Shown piece by piece: positions 11,005 to 22,855 of a stretch of 64,000 bases of DNA. The position numbers were made by a program, and so were the translations under genes. A model generated the notes under the pieces. That model was not told where the DNA came from. It saw nothing but the letters and a program-made list of their open reading frames with translations, and did no database searches. Source of the DNA: Panicum virgatum (Eukaryota; Streptophyta; Magnoliopsida; Poales; Poaceae). The stretch lies in assembly GCF_016808335.1 (NCBI RefSeq), contig NC_053146.1, positions 11,539,015 to 11,603,014 on the forward strand. Reading direction: 5' to 3'. The number at the start of each line of letters is the position of its first letter. Position 1 is the first letter of the stretch.

Positions 11005-12174
11005 TATGTTTCCTCGTTCAGGTCTCTTGTGACTGCGTTGGGTATTGTTCGGGTGGATACTTAATTGGATGGTCGACCATTCTTGGCTGTCTGCTTAAGC
11101 AGAACCGATACCTGCTGCAAAACACACACAAGCAAGTGCTGCCTCCAAGGTCAGCTAAGATGGACATCGCCACTGGGGCGATGAACACCGTCCTCCCTAA
11201 GCTTGCTGAGCTGGTGGTGGGCGAATACAAGCTGCAGAAGGGTGCCAAGGGAGAGATACAGGAACTTCTCAGAAGGAGCTGAGAAGCATGACCGCAGCCC
11301 TCCGCAAGGTGGCTGAGGTGCCGGCGGACCAGCTCGACGAGCTGGTCAAGATCTGAGCCCGTGATGTGAGGGAACTATCCTATGACATTGAAGATGCCGT
11401 CGACACCATCATGTTGCAGGGAACCAAGCATGAACCTACCATGCCGTTCAGCCTCAGGGGATTCATTGATAGGACCATCAATTTGTTCAAGATGGCGGTG
11501 ACCAACCATCAGATCCACAATGTTGTCGAAGACATCATGGAGCAGGTCAAGATGGTCAATGAGCGTCGTAAGAGGTACAAGGTTGATGAGGTGTCTAATA
11601 GTCCAGTTGTGGAGACTATTGATCCAAAGAATGAGCTGCCTAAGCGACTGTTGGAACAAGAGAGCTTATCGAGAAAGCAATCAAATATAATTCCTATAGT
11701 TGGGTTGGGAGGCTTGGGAAAGACAACCCTTGCCAATTCATTGCTGCAGGACTTTAAGGCACAATTTGATTGCCACTTTTTTGTCTCCGTATCCTTTAGT
11801 CCTGATATAAAGAAGATTTTTAAGAATATTCTTGTCCAACTTGATGAGAATAAGTATGGCCACATAGATGAATCATGGGAAATAAAGTTACTCATTGACA
11901 AAATTATAGAATTCCTCAAGAATAGAAGGTACAATTCTATGCTATACTGACTATTGATTGTCACAAGTAAACTCTTTTTTCCTTTTGATTGAGTGACAAA
12001 TTATGCAACAACAGTCTTTTCAACTTTAATGTAGTTAACTCTAGCCTACAGTAATACTTCCGTCTTTCCAAACTACGGGTCATTTTTGTATTTATAGATA
12101 CATAGATTTTGCTATGTATTTAGCTATACAATTTATTTATGTAGATACATAGTAAAGATTAATACATCTAGAAA

Positions 12175-13786
12175 TGAGGGACCGAAGCCGGCGACCAGAA
12201 GGGGGTGAATGGGAGCCGATCAAAATTTCTTCGAAATTCGAACCATCGGCCTAAGTCCCGAAAATCACCCAAGCCCTCAAGCGTTCTGATCAGAGTTTGG
12301 AATAGCTATGGAAAAACTAAACCAACACAAAAGGCCTCGAACGAGCGAGCAAAACCACGAAGCAGATCGGAAGCGAATCGGGAAAACTGCAGAATTGATC
12401 TGTCAGGACCGGTCTGACCGGTCGCGGCTGTTCAAAAACTAGCAGACCGGTCTGACCGGTCTTGCCTACCGGTCTGACCGGTGGCACCTAGAAAACCCTC
12501 CGAAAACTTGGATTCAAACGATGAATCTCAACCAAACGACCACGAAAATCGATGAAACTTGGGGGATAGCTTCGCCTCTACCCCGTGAACATATCCCTAA
12601 GAGATCTCGTCCTAAAGATCAACAAATCTTGAGAATTCGAGGAGAGATCAAGAAGGATTGGGGTTTTCTCAAAAACTCAATTAATCCAATTCAAAAGAGC
12701 TCGTGATTCCAGAGGGTTTGGGATAGGATTAGAAGCACGAGAATCACAACAAAGAGCTCGTGGAATCCTCGCAATCATGTGCACCAAAAACGAAATCGAA
12801 ATCCATCACTCAAGGGCACAAAACTAGGGGATTGGATTGATTCAAAAATCCCAGAGGGCACAAGGAGGATGGGGCCTCCTTTCCCAATCAAATCCAATAC
12901 AAAGTCTCACAATTCCATAACAAATCTACTCTAAAGAGAAGAACAGAGGGAGGGAGACGCAGGGGCGGCGGCCTGGAGAATTAATGAGTCCACGAACAGA
13001 ATACAAAAGCCGCAATTAACCTAACACAAGTGAAGGGGTATTTATACCCGCGGGACCGGTCAGACCGGTACGCTGGACCGGTCAGACCGGTTGGTTAGAC
13101 CGGTCAGACCGGTGCCAGGGACCGGTCAGACCGGTTTGCCTGCAGCACCCCCTGAACACGATCTCATCCGACGGCCGAGGTTCTTTCTTCGGAACGAAGT
13201 CTTCTCCACGATGCCGCCGTCTTGATGAAGATCCAGTCCGCGGTTTTGGAGGGTCCGCGAAACCCGGGTAGGTGGCCGGTTTTGAGAAAACCGCCAAAAC
13301 CTCACGCACGGGAAAATTCCCGCCTCCACGCCGTGGCCCTAGACGCCGTTCCCGCCTCGGCCTTCTGACGGCCCTAGATGCCGCCCGACGCCCGTCACCT
13401 CCTCGCCCGTAGCGAGGCCCTAGACGACGTCGACGCCCGTCGCCTCCGTCAGTCCCGAGACCGACGCCCGTGCCTCCACGACTTGGCGTCTTCAACCGCC
13501 GTCCGCCTCCTTGGTTTTGTGGCGCAAACCAAGAAACCCGCCTTCCATCGCCGCTTGCGCCCTCGATCCAGGAGTGGACGCCACAGCTGCCGCCCGGTCC
13601 GAGCTCCGGTCCCGGCTGCCCTTCACCGCCGTCCACCGCACGGTCCATCGGCCACAGCACCTCCACGGCAGCTCCCCGTCGACACTCGACGCCCGTGTAC
13701 CTGCAATCCAAAGACCAAGCGCACGATCACACCGCACGGTTGACAATTCACTCATTATAGCCAGGATAGAGTACTCACATTCCTCA
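12175..13786 (-). repeat. 3' LTR of the Sirevirus
   Basis: 1612 bp; the plus-strand ends are TGAGGGACC...ATTCCTCA. It matches 21182-22816 almost throughout. It contains ACCGGTCTGACCGGT units (12408-12482) and their reverse complements (13055-13135). Confidence 0.92.
12408..13135. repeat. Inverted clusters of ACCGGTCTGACCGGT in the 3' LTR
   Basis: Three units at 12408, 12446 and 12468 read ACCGGTCTGACCGGT. Four at 13055, 13077, 13099 and 13121 read the reverse complement ACCGGTCAGACCGGT. Each unit is a pair of palindromic ACCGGT half-sites around CTG or CAG. The two clusters face each other about 570 bp apart and could pair in a transcript. Confidence 0.9.
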
Positions 13787-15180
13787 ATCTCTCCCTTGAT
13801 GAGTGCATTGTCAACACACCACAAACGAACCAAGAGAAGTGAAACCAGAAAAGAACAAAGAAGCACAAGCAAGTGACGAAAAGCTTAGAAGGGCAAGAAC
13901 AGTCACTTACTCAAGCAAAATCGATCCCCTAAGACAAGGGCAAAGGCTCGACGCAATCGATCAAAAGCCAAAACATGACTCCTCAAAGACAGAGGTAACG
14001 CTCGACGCAGTCATGCAAGAAGTAGAAAGAAAATGAGAAAAACCAGGAGCCAAAACCAAAACAGAAACTCCCCAAGCAAAGTTTTTCCCTCTCACAAGTG
14101 CAACTCTCCCAAAATGATGCACTCTCAAAGCCTTGTGCACAACAAGTTTTTCAAAAATCAAACAAATCTCCCCCTTGTTTGATCACTTCTCTCAAAATTC
14201 TCCCCCTTGTTGGCACATGCACACATCAAGCCTAAAAAGATCTAAAGCTCCCCCTGAAGCTGAGACTCCCCCCGAACAGATGCTATGCAAAGAATGCAAT
14301 GCAGGAGGTGTAAGTGAAAGCATTCAGGAATATAAGGATATGAGCAACATCTAGTCACAAGCATGTGTGCATCCATAAACAAGACCTGCATCTAGCTCAA
14401 CAGGGTATATCAAATCAGTCTAGAGCTAGGCAAGTTCAGTTTAGGAGAAATAAAAGCATCACCCATGATCTAGCACTAACAAGTAGGGAATAGAAAGCAG
14501 TGCTACTCAAACTCATACAGGTGAGCCAAACCAGCCAAAACAAGTTGCCAACATTTATTTTTTAGCAATCAAATTTTTAGCAATCAATTCTTAATGCCAG
14601 GGGTTGAAAGCTTGTCATGCTTTACTTAGCAAAAGGCCAAGCCTATGCCAGAAGACAATCAGAAGCTTAAAGCACTCGTTTCAGTCATGCACAGCCTTGC
14701 CTGGGTTCTCACAAGTGCAAAGTGAGCCGTCCCGAAAGGTCGATCAGTGCGACAAGCAATCCCACCTGGATCTTTTCAATCCATTTCAAGAACAGTTCAA
14801 GCAATTTTATCAGATTTAGATCATTTCAAGTATGAATTGCTGAACAAAAAGTCACACTAGCTTGAATAAGATAGCAAAGCATATCAACACGCCCTAACAT
14901 ACTAGTAGCCAAGACAGGGTGATCATGTTTTCAGATTTTCAAATCAAAATAGCTTAACTCAGATGATGTCATATACACAGTGGAACAAGCTATACATGAT
15001 CAAGTTTATCAACTCACACTAGAAGGCACTAGAAGATCATAGCAATGTATACAAGAATGCTAGTGCAAGTGAGACAATGCAAAATGCAGACATGTACAAT
15101 GCTTATGCACAAATGCAACTACCAAACCTAGAAAACAAAAGGAAGAGCAAACAAGACCTACAAAGCTAACCAAAGAAAAG
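13787..15180 (-). other. Sirevirus region between RNase H and the 3' LTR
   Basis: About 1.4 kb without a convincing reading frame on the element's strand. It contains two conserved polypurine tracts, at 14167-14177 and 14199-14209, and a third abutting the LTR. No envelope-like gene, which some Sireviruses carry here, is recognisable. Confidence 0.7.
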
Positions 15181-16905
15181 TCAGCGATTAAAAGGGGTAA
15201 CAAACCCCAAGCGAGCAAAGGTGTCCTGCTCTAGCGGGTTGGTTAGGATATCTACAGTTTGCCTCTCTGAAGGGACATGGATCAAGTCTATGTGTCTTCT
15301 CTCATGGTTATCTCGCAGGAAATAGAATTGGATATCTATGTGTTTGGTTCTGGAGTGTAGGACAGGGTTCTTTGCAATGCTAATAGCGGACATGTTGTCT
15401 ACAAAGATGGGAACCCTACCAAAACTCAATCCATAATCCTGCAAGGTTTGTTTCATCCAAAGTATCTGGGAGCAGCAGCTAGCAGCGGCAACATACTCAG
15501 CTTCTGTGGAAGAAAGTGCTACGCTAGCCTGCTTGCGAGAGGACCAAGACACCAAAGATGTACCGAGAAATTGACAAGTGCCGGATGTCGACTTGCGATC
15601 CAACCGACACCCACCGAAATCAGCATGAGAGAAGCCCACCAAAACCAGAGAAGAATTCGCAGAATACCAAAGACCAAATTCAGGGGTGAATTTCAGATAC
15701 CTGAAGATGCGTTTCACCACCTGCCTGTGGGAAGTGCGCGGCGAAGCCTGATACCGCGCGTAGAGGCAGACGCCGAACTGGATGTCCGGTCGCGTCGCCG
15801 TCAGGTACAGGAGAGAGCCGATCATGCTCCTGTACTCCTTCTGGTCCACCGCCTCGCCGTCCAAGTCCTCATCAAGCGTCATAGATGTGCTGATCGGAGT
15901 CGGCTGAGGAGACAAGTCACTCATGTCGAACTTCCGCAACAAGTCTCTAGTGTACTTGGCTTGATGGACAAAAGTGCCCTGAGGAGTTTGCTTGATCTGC
16001 AGCCCGAGGAAAAACTGCAACTCACCCATCATGCTCATCTCGAACTCCCTGGACATCTGCTCAGAAAACTTGGAGACAAGAGCGTGAGAAGAGCCACCAA
16101 AGATAATATCAGCCACGTATATCTGAACTAAAAGAAAATCAGTGCCAGATCGCATGAGGAACAAAGTTTTATCAACACATCCCATTTTGAAACCCTGAGC
16201 CAGCAAAAATATTTTAAATCTATCATACCAAGCTCTAGGTGCCTGTTTCAAACCGTAAAGAGCTTTCGGAAGTTTATAAACACGGTTTGGAAACTTGGGA
16301 TTTTCGAAACCAGGGGGTTGCTTCACATAAACCTCTTCTTCAATAAAACTATTCAAGAAGGCAGATTTAACATCCATTTGGAAAACCTTAAATCCCTTGG
16401 AAGCAGCAAATGCAAGAAAGATTCGAATAGCTTCCAAACGAGCAACAGGGGCAAAAGTTTCCTCAAAATCAATACCCTCTTTTTGGCAAAACCCCTGGGC
16501 AACAAGACGAGCCTTGTTCCGAACAACCAAACCATCCTCACCCTGCTTGTTTTTGAAAACCCACTTCGTTCCGATGGGATTACAAGCAGGTGGAGGCTCG
16601 ACTAAAACCCAAACTTGGTTTCTTTCAAAATTTTCAAGTTTCTCATGCATGGCATTGACCCAATTAGAATCAGAAAGAGCGTGCCCAATATCCTTGGGCT
16701 CAAAAGAGGCAACAAATGCTGAATGAGCAAAGCCAGCGATACTTGTTACCTTGGACCTGGTGACTCGCTCGTTGAGATCACCTAGCATCTGTTGAGGTGG
16801 ATGGCGACGCTGAATGTGTCGCGGTGCTTCCCGTGTCGAAGTGGCCTCCTCCTCGACCAAAGCTGGTGTCTCCTCAGGTGCAGCTGGTGAAGCCTGAGTC
16901 ACCTA
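15181..16905 (-). pseudogene. Sirevirus reverse transcriptase and RNase H, catalytic residues changed
   Basis: A 573-codon open stretch holds the copia RVT_2 domain ([61 protein letters not shown]) followed by RNase H ([31 protein letters not shown]). The RT active-site box reads YVAD where the family has YVDD, and the first RNase H acidic position reads HADFGG where Asp is usual. A TAG at 16905-16903 separates it from the integrase part in the same frame. These changes imply this copy makes no active enzyme. Confidence 0.9.
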
Positions 16906-18449
16906 CTCGAACAGCCCCCGGGAAGTAGACGTAGTCAGGTCGGGGCCGTCGTCATCGTCCGAGCTTGTGGCAGAGATAGCTGGGTCCACTGCACGCGTGG
17001 TAGCCTCAGCGTCGCCATCTGCAGCTTCTTCCTCCTCATCTTCAAAGATGGCGGTGCCGAGCTCATCATCTCCTGCAACTTCAAAGACAGAAGAATTGCA
17101 CGGTGCAGTCTCGTCGAAAGTGACTTCACAAGTCTCTCTGACGATGTTAGTATCAATAATCAGCACACGGTACGCTCTAGAGTGAGAAGCATAACCGAGA
17201 AAAATACCGTCAGACGAGCGAGACTCAAACTTATCAAGATTTCCATCTTTCAGCACAAAGCACCGGCAACCGAAAACTCTGAGATAGTCAACACGGGGCT
17301 GGCGTCCAAACCGCAACTCATAAGAAGTCCTGTGCATGAAAGCACGCAAGAAAATGCGGTTGGACACGTAACCAGCGGTGTTAACTGCCTCAGCCCAGTA
17401 TTTGCGAGGTGTCCTATGCTCATCGAGCATCGTCCTCGCCATCTCAACTAGCATCCGATTCTTCCGCTCTATAACTCCATTCTGCTGTGGAGTGTAGGGA
17501 GAAGAATACTGGTGTTCAAGCCCTTGATCACTGCAAAAGGCGTCAAAACGAGCGTTTTTGAATTATGTGCCATTGTCACTGCGGATCGCTCTCATGGCCT
17601 GGGGTAACTCATTTTTCAACCTCAAGATCAAGTCTCGAACAAACTCGAAAGCCTCTTCCTTGGTTCTCATGAAAAGACCCAAGAATAGCGAGAAAAGTCG
17701 TCCACAATCACAAGAACGTACCACTTCCCACCAACAGACATCACCCGAAAAGGACCGACAGTGTCCATGTGTAGCAACTCTCCAGGGTGAGAGGTCATCA
17801 CCTGATTAACAGGCGGATGTGAAGTGGCAATCATCTTCCCGTGGCGACACGGATGGCAAACAAGGTCCTTTTCAAACTTCAATTTGGGTAATCCTCGGAT
17901 CAGGCCAAGTGAGCTCAGTCTCGACAACAAGTCAAAGCTCAAATGTGCAAGTCTCCTATGCCACTTCCACATATCAAAAGAAGGACCAGCCAACAAGCAA
18001 CGAGAAGTGCCAAGAGGAGTTCCAGAGAAGTCAACCAAGAAAACCCGATCGCGAGGTGTAATCCGACAAACCAAATCTCCTCTGGAATCAAGAACACGCG
18101 AACAACCCTCCTTGAAGCGAATCTCAAACCCCTCATCAGGAAGTTGCGAAACAGAGAGCAAATTAAAGCCAAGATTCAAAACCAAAGCAACTTCTATCAG
18201 GGTAAAGCGATCAGAAACTCGAACAGCGCCAAGTCCACGTACCTTTCCTCTTCCATTATCCCCGAACACAATGTACTCCTTTGAGCGCATCGGGGTGAGG
18301 CTGGAGAACCATTTGTTATTTTTGGTCATGTGGCACGAACAACCGGAGTCCATGATCCACCTGTTCTCCAAGCCTCCGACCTGCACATCAGTAGTGAGAC
18401 AAAGGGTGAGCAAATGTCTCAACACTGGGGTTAGCAAAGTGAGAAGCAA
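16906..18449 (-). pseudogene. Sirevirus protease and integrase, interrupted
   Basis: Begins with the protease motif WIMDSGCSCHMT. The integrase zinc domain (HRRLAH...CHPCRHGK) and core (MDTVGPF, VIVDDFSRYSW, YTPQQNGVIERKN) follow, then the integrase C-terminal part (YWAEAVNTAGYVSNR, LRVFGCRCFV). The register changes near 17670, and an in-frame TAA lies at 17563-17565 beside the second catalytic Asp (SDNGT). Another frame change separates it from gag near 18390-18420. Confidence 0.88.
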
Positions 18450-21117
18450 ACCAGTGTCGAGCCATTTGCTCTACAGAAGGGTTAGCAAAACCAGACAAAG
18501 CGTATCCCCCGTCCCGTCTACCGCGTGACTGACGAACACCACCATGAGGAAAGCGTGGAGCCTCAAAACCTCCTCCAAAGCCTTGGTCCCGTGGTCCATA
18601 GCCGTACTGAAAATGACTAGGAGCACGGCCGGCAAAGCGACCACCCGCTGGAGCACGGTAACCACCACCGTCTCCCTGACCTCCACCTACACGGCGCGCC
18701 CTAGCATCTCGCGTATCACCTCGCCGAGGAGGACCATGCACCCGAGCAGAGTACATGTCCGCGTTCCGTCTCTCCTGCTCTCGCCTCACAGTCCGCTTCC
18801 TCCTGAAGCAAAACTCCTCCAGGTGACCTTTCCTGTCACAGAACTCGCAGTGGTACCTCACCTCACGCTTGGGAGGTGGAGGCCTTGCCTGCGGACGGGG
18901 AGGAGCAGCCCTCTTCTTCTGGGCAACCTGGGCTGTGGCAGCAGGGAGCGTGTCGAGGGGATTCCTCAGCGCATTGGGCTTTGGAAGCCAAACCTGCTTC
19001 TGCGGAGGTGCTTTCGGTGGTTCTTTAAGCACACCATCCGCGGGATCAACAAGGGAAGGCTGCGTGCTCGTGCTAGCAGTGTTTCCAGCAGCCTTGCCAG
19101 TCTTACCATACAACCTGTCAAAGTCTAACTTCGTGTATGTGTAACCGACCCCAAACCCATCACCACGCTTGAACTGCTTAATCATCATTCCCAACTGCGG
19201 CTCACTGCTAGAAACCCAACTTAGAATCGCCCTAAGGTATGTGTTCTCATTCTCCAAGTTGGCTTTCTCTACCGCAAGATTATCCAAATCAGAGATCAAA
19301 CCAGGGCAAACAGAGCAGTCAATAGGTGGGCTAGACTCTACGACCTTAGTCTTTCCAAAAGACTTGATCAAAGCATTCTTCTCCTCTAGCTCCAACCTAA
19401 GCGTGGGACAAAGCTTACAAGCGCCAAACAAAGCAGGTCTAGATCTAAGCTCCTCTAGTTCACAAACAACAGTAGCAAACTTGGACTACAAAGAAGCTAG
19501 ATCAGACTTGAAGATAGGACACTCATCGCATTCAAGCACATCACTAATAATGGGAGCGTCCTTGACAAGTTCAAGCTCATGTTTGGCCTTGGCTAGCTCG
19601 TGAGACACATAAGAAAGCGAAGTCTTAGCAACATCTAAGTTTGCGACATTCTCATCATGCTTGGCATGGAGAGCAACAAGATCATTCATGTGAGATATGC
19701 AGCCAGCGCACTCATCCTCACTAGATTTCTCCCTAGCACAAGCTAGCTCAGCCCTAAGCTTTCTACGCTCTCTAGCTGCTTCCTTAAGCAGCCTCTTCTG
19801 GTTGTCGAGAGCGGCGTACAACTCCCTAACCTCTGTATCAAGCAGGTCGATTGTGGAGTTTACCTCTGAATCGCTCTCAGATCCAGGAGAAGAGCCGGAG
19901 TGCATCGGTGTAGCATGTCCACCCGAAGACGCACGAGCACCATCGACTTCGCCCGCCATGGTGCAGAAGCTCTTGCGCCGACCTGCCGCCAAGCAAAGGC
20001 CGATGAAGCCGGTGGCTTCCTTGTCCCGCTTCTTCTTCTTCTTATCGTCGTCGTCAGAGGTTGGTGAAGAAGAGCGGTCGGTGTCGGAGCTCTTGTCGAG
20101 GTCGCTGAGCTGCGCCAGGAAGGCCTTCTCCCACTTCTTGGCCTTGTACTGGAAGCGCTTCTTGAGCGACTCATTGTCGAAGCATCCTCCCCGGTCATGA
20201 CTGCGGTGCTTGTGGCGCCAACGCTCCTTGTTGGAGCCTCCCTCGTCGCGGTCGTGGTGGCGGTAGTAGTCGAAAGAGTTGTTCTGGCCACCGCCGGACT
20301 TCTTGGGGCAATCGGCGATGAAGTGGTTCAGATCGCCGCAGTTGTAGCACCCGGCGTTCTTCTTCCTCTGCCTGTTGTGGTAGACGCGCTGGAACTTGCT
20401 GATGAGGAGGCACAAGTCGTCGTCACCTAGCGTTTCCAGCTGCTCATCTGAAACAGAAGGCAAAGAGGTAAGAGAAAAGCCAAGAGCAGAGCTAGCGTTA
20501 GAGCTCGATCCACCTGGGCCAGTCACAAGAGTGACGCTCTTGGAAGGAGGGGCACCATTGAGCTTGGCTCGTGTCTGGTTATCCACCTCTGTGGCCTTGA
20601 GCTTACTGAAAAGCTCGTTCACCGTCAGAGTCTCATAGCCAGCAGACTCAATGATGGTGTTCACCTTGAGATCCCACACAGAGCGATCAAGTGCGTAAAG
20701 CAACTTGAGGGCCTTCTCGTGCTCTGTGTACTCAAGGGCACCAGCAGATCTGTTCGCATTGACTTTGTTTATAATCGACTGAAAACGACTGAACATCAAG
20801 TCAATGCTCTCACCCGGCTCCTGTGTGAAGTTCTCGTACTCACGCCGGTGAGTCTCGAACAGTCTGGCCTTCACCTGAGGTGTACCCTCGTGGTAGTTCT
20901 CAAGGCACGTCCAAATTTTGTGGGCTTCCTGAAAACCCTGGACGCGTGAGAACTCCGCACAAGAAACGCCAGCGAACAAGGCATTGACGGCCTTGGCGTT
21001 AGCCTCGTGCTGGGTCACCTGGAGAGGTGTGGTCTGAACAGCAAGCACCTCGTAAAGCTGGTTTGTGGAGGCATAGTCCTCGCCGGAAAACATCAGGATC
21101 TTACCAAGACTCGCCAT
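18388..21117 (-). pseudogene. Sirevirus gag with two zinc knuckles, one in-frame stop
   Basis: ATG at 21117, 50 bases inside the primer-binding site. The N-terminal UBN2/DUF4219-like gag segment (SGEDYASTNQLYEVL; ESIDLMFSRFQSI) leads to a CCHC knuckle (CYNCGDLNHFIADCPKK). A charged coiled-coil region follows, then a second CCHC (CEFCDRKGHLEEFC) in the downstream frame. A TAG at 19486-19484 interrupts an otherwise continuous frame. The long gag with a coiled coil and an extra zinc knuckle fits Sireviruses. Confidence 0.85.
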
Positions 21118-21167
21118 GGTCGCCGAGTGGTTTTCGAACCGGTTAAGGTACTGAAAACCTCAACCGA

Positions 21168-21179
21168 GCTCTGATACCA
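21168..21179 (-). promoter_or_regulatory. Sirevirus primer-binding site
   Basis: On the minus strand this reads TGGTATCAGAGC, complementary to the 3' end of initiator-methionine tRNA, two bases inside the 5' LTR edge at 21182. It sets element orientation. Confidence 0.9.
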
Positions 21180-21181
21180 AT

Positions 21182-22816
21182 TGAGGGACCGAAGCCGGCG
21201 ACCAAAGGGGGGGTGAATGGGAGCCGATCAAAATTTCTTCGAAATTCGAACCGTCGGCCTAAGTCCCGAAAATAACCCAAACCCTCAAGCGTTCTGACCA
21301 GAGTTTGGAATAGCTATGGAAAAGCTAAACCAACACAAAAGGCCTCGAACGAGCGAGCAAAACCACGAAGCAGATCGGAAGCGAATCGGGAAAACTGCAG
21401 AATTGATCTGTCAGGACCGGTCTGACCGGTGCACTGGACTGGTCTGACCGGTCGCGGCTGTTCAAAAACTAGCAGACCGGTCTGACCGGTCTTGCCTACC
21501 GGTCTGACCGGTGGCACCCAGAAAACCCCCCGAAAACATGGATTCAAACGATGAATCTCAACCAAACGACCACAAAAATCGATGAAACTTGGGGGATAGC
21601 TTCGCCTCTACCTCGTGAACATATCCCTAAGAGATCTCGTCCTAAAGATCAACAAATCTTGAGAATTCGAGGAGAGATCAAGAAGGATTGGGGTTTTCTC
21701 AAAAACTCAATAAATCCAATTCAAAAGAGCTCATGATTCCAGAGGGTTTGGGACAGGATTAGAAGTACGAGAATCACAACAAAGAGCTCGTGGAATCCTC
21801 GCAATCATGTGCACCAAAAACGAAATCGAAATCCATCACTCAAGGGCACAAAACGAGGGGATTGGATTGATTCAAAAAGCCCATAGGGCACAAGGAGGAT
21901 GGGGCCTCCTTTCCCAATCAAATCCAATACAAAGTCTCACAATTCCATAACAAATCTACTCTAAAGAGAAGAACAGAGGGAGAGAGACGCAGGGGCGGCG
22001 GCCTGGAGAATTAATGAGTCCACGAACAGAATACAAAAGCCGCAATTAACCTAACACAAGTGAAGGAGTATTTATACCCGCGGGACCGGTCAGACCGGTA
22101 TGCTGGACCGGTCAGACCGGTTGGTTAGACCGGTCAGACCGGTGCTAGGGACCGGTCAGACCGGTTTGCCTGCAGCACCCCCTGAACACGATCTCATCCG
22201 ACGGCCGAGGTTCTTTCTTCGGAACGAAGTCTTCTCCACGATGCCGCCGTCTTGATGAAGATCCAGTCCGCGGTTTTGGAGGGTCCGCGAAACCCGAGTA
22301 GGTGGTCGGTTTTGAGAAAACCGCCAAAACCTCAAGCGCGGGAAGATTCCCGCCTCCACGCCGTGGCCCTAGACGCCGTTCCCGCCTCGGCCTTCTAACG
22401 GCCCTAGACGCCGCCCGACGCCGGTCACCTCATCGCCCGCAGCGAGGCCCTAGACGCCGTCGACGCCTGTCGCCTCCGTCAGTCCCGAGACCGACGCCCG
22501 TGCCTCCACGACTTGGCGTCTTCAACCGCTGTCTGCCTCCTTGGTTTTGTGGCGCAAACCAAGAAACCCGCCTTCCGTCGCCGCTTGCGCCCTCGATCCA
22601 GGAGTGGACGCCACAGCTGCCGCCCGGTCCGAGCTCCGGTCCCGGCTGCCCTTCACCGCCGTCCACCGCACGGTCCATCGGCCACATCACCTCCACGGCA
22701 GCTCCCCGTCGACACTCGACGCCCGTGTATCTGCAATCCAAAGACCAAGCGCACGATCACACCGCACGGCTGACAATTCACTCATCACAGCCAGGATAGA
22801 GTACTCACATTCCTCA
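21182..22816 (-). repeat. 5' LTR of the Sirevirus
   Basis: 1635 bp, near-identical to 12175-13786. It has one additional ACCGGT-type unit (near 21438-21452) from a 22-bp repeat expansion. ACCGGT clusters lie at 21416-21512 and, inverted, at 22085-22165. Confidence 0.92.
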
Positions 22817-22855
22817 AGAAACATTGAAGTGATTTATAATTTGGACCGGATGGAG

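Larger units (their letters stand above)
12175..22816 (-). mobile_element. Sirevirus-type Ty1/copia retrotransposon, degenerate
   Basis: 10.64 kb with two LTRs (12175-13786 and 21182-22816) and a perfect 5-bp duplication agaaa (12170-12174, 22817-22821). It is transcribed on the minus strand. A primer-binding site complementary to initiator-Met tRNA lies at 21168-21179, just inside the right-hand (5') LTR. Gag, protease, integrase, RT and RNase H are in copia order (integrase before RT). Two polypurine motifs of the CAAGGGGGAGA type (14167-14177, 14199-14209) plus the terminal tract at 13787-13797 match the repeated PPTs described for Sireviruses. LTRs differ at about 40-45 positions by my eye count (under 3%) plus a 22-bp indel, so the insertion is fairly recent. 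The polyprotein carries several stops, frameshifts and catalytic substitutions. Confidence 0.93.
12055..22855. mobile_element. Stowaway MITE in the NLR1 intron, split by the Sirevirus
   Basis: The left part (taatacttccgtctttcc, from 12055) and right part (ggaccggatggagt, to about 22855) are the two ends of a Stowaway element. Its orthologue sits uninterrupted in the intron of the intact NLR at 54091-54241. The retrotransposon target agaaa lies inside it. Confidence 0.65.

Noticed and set aside
12408..13135. Evenly repeated ACCGGT units as a CRISPR-like or satellite array
   Set aside because: They are inside both LTRs of a retrotransposon, with irregular spacing and opposite orientations.
18544..20638. 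Plus-strand frames within the Sirevirus
   Set aside because: Antisense shadows of gag on the minus strand.
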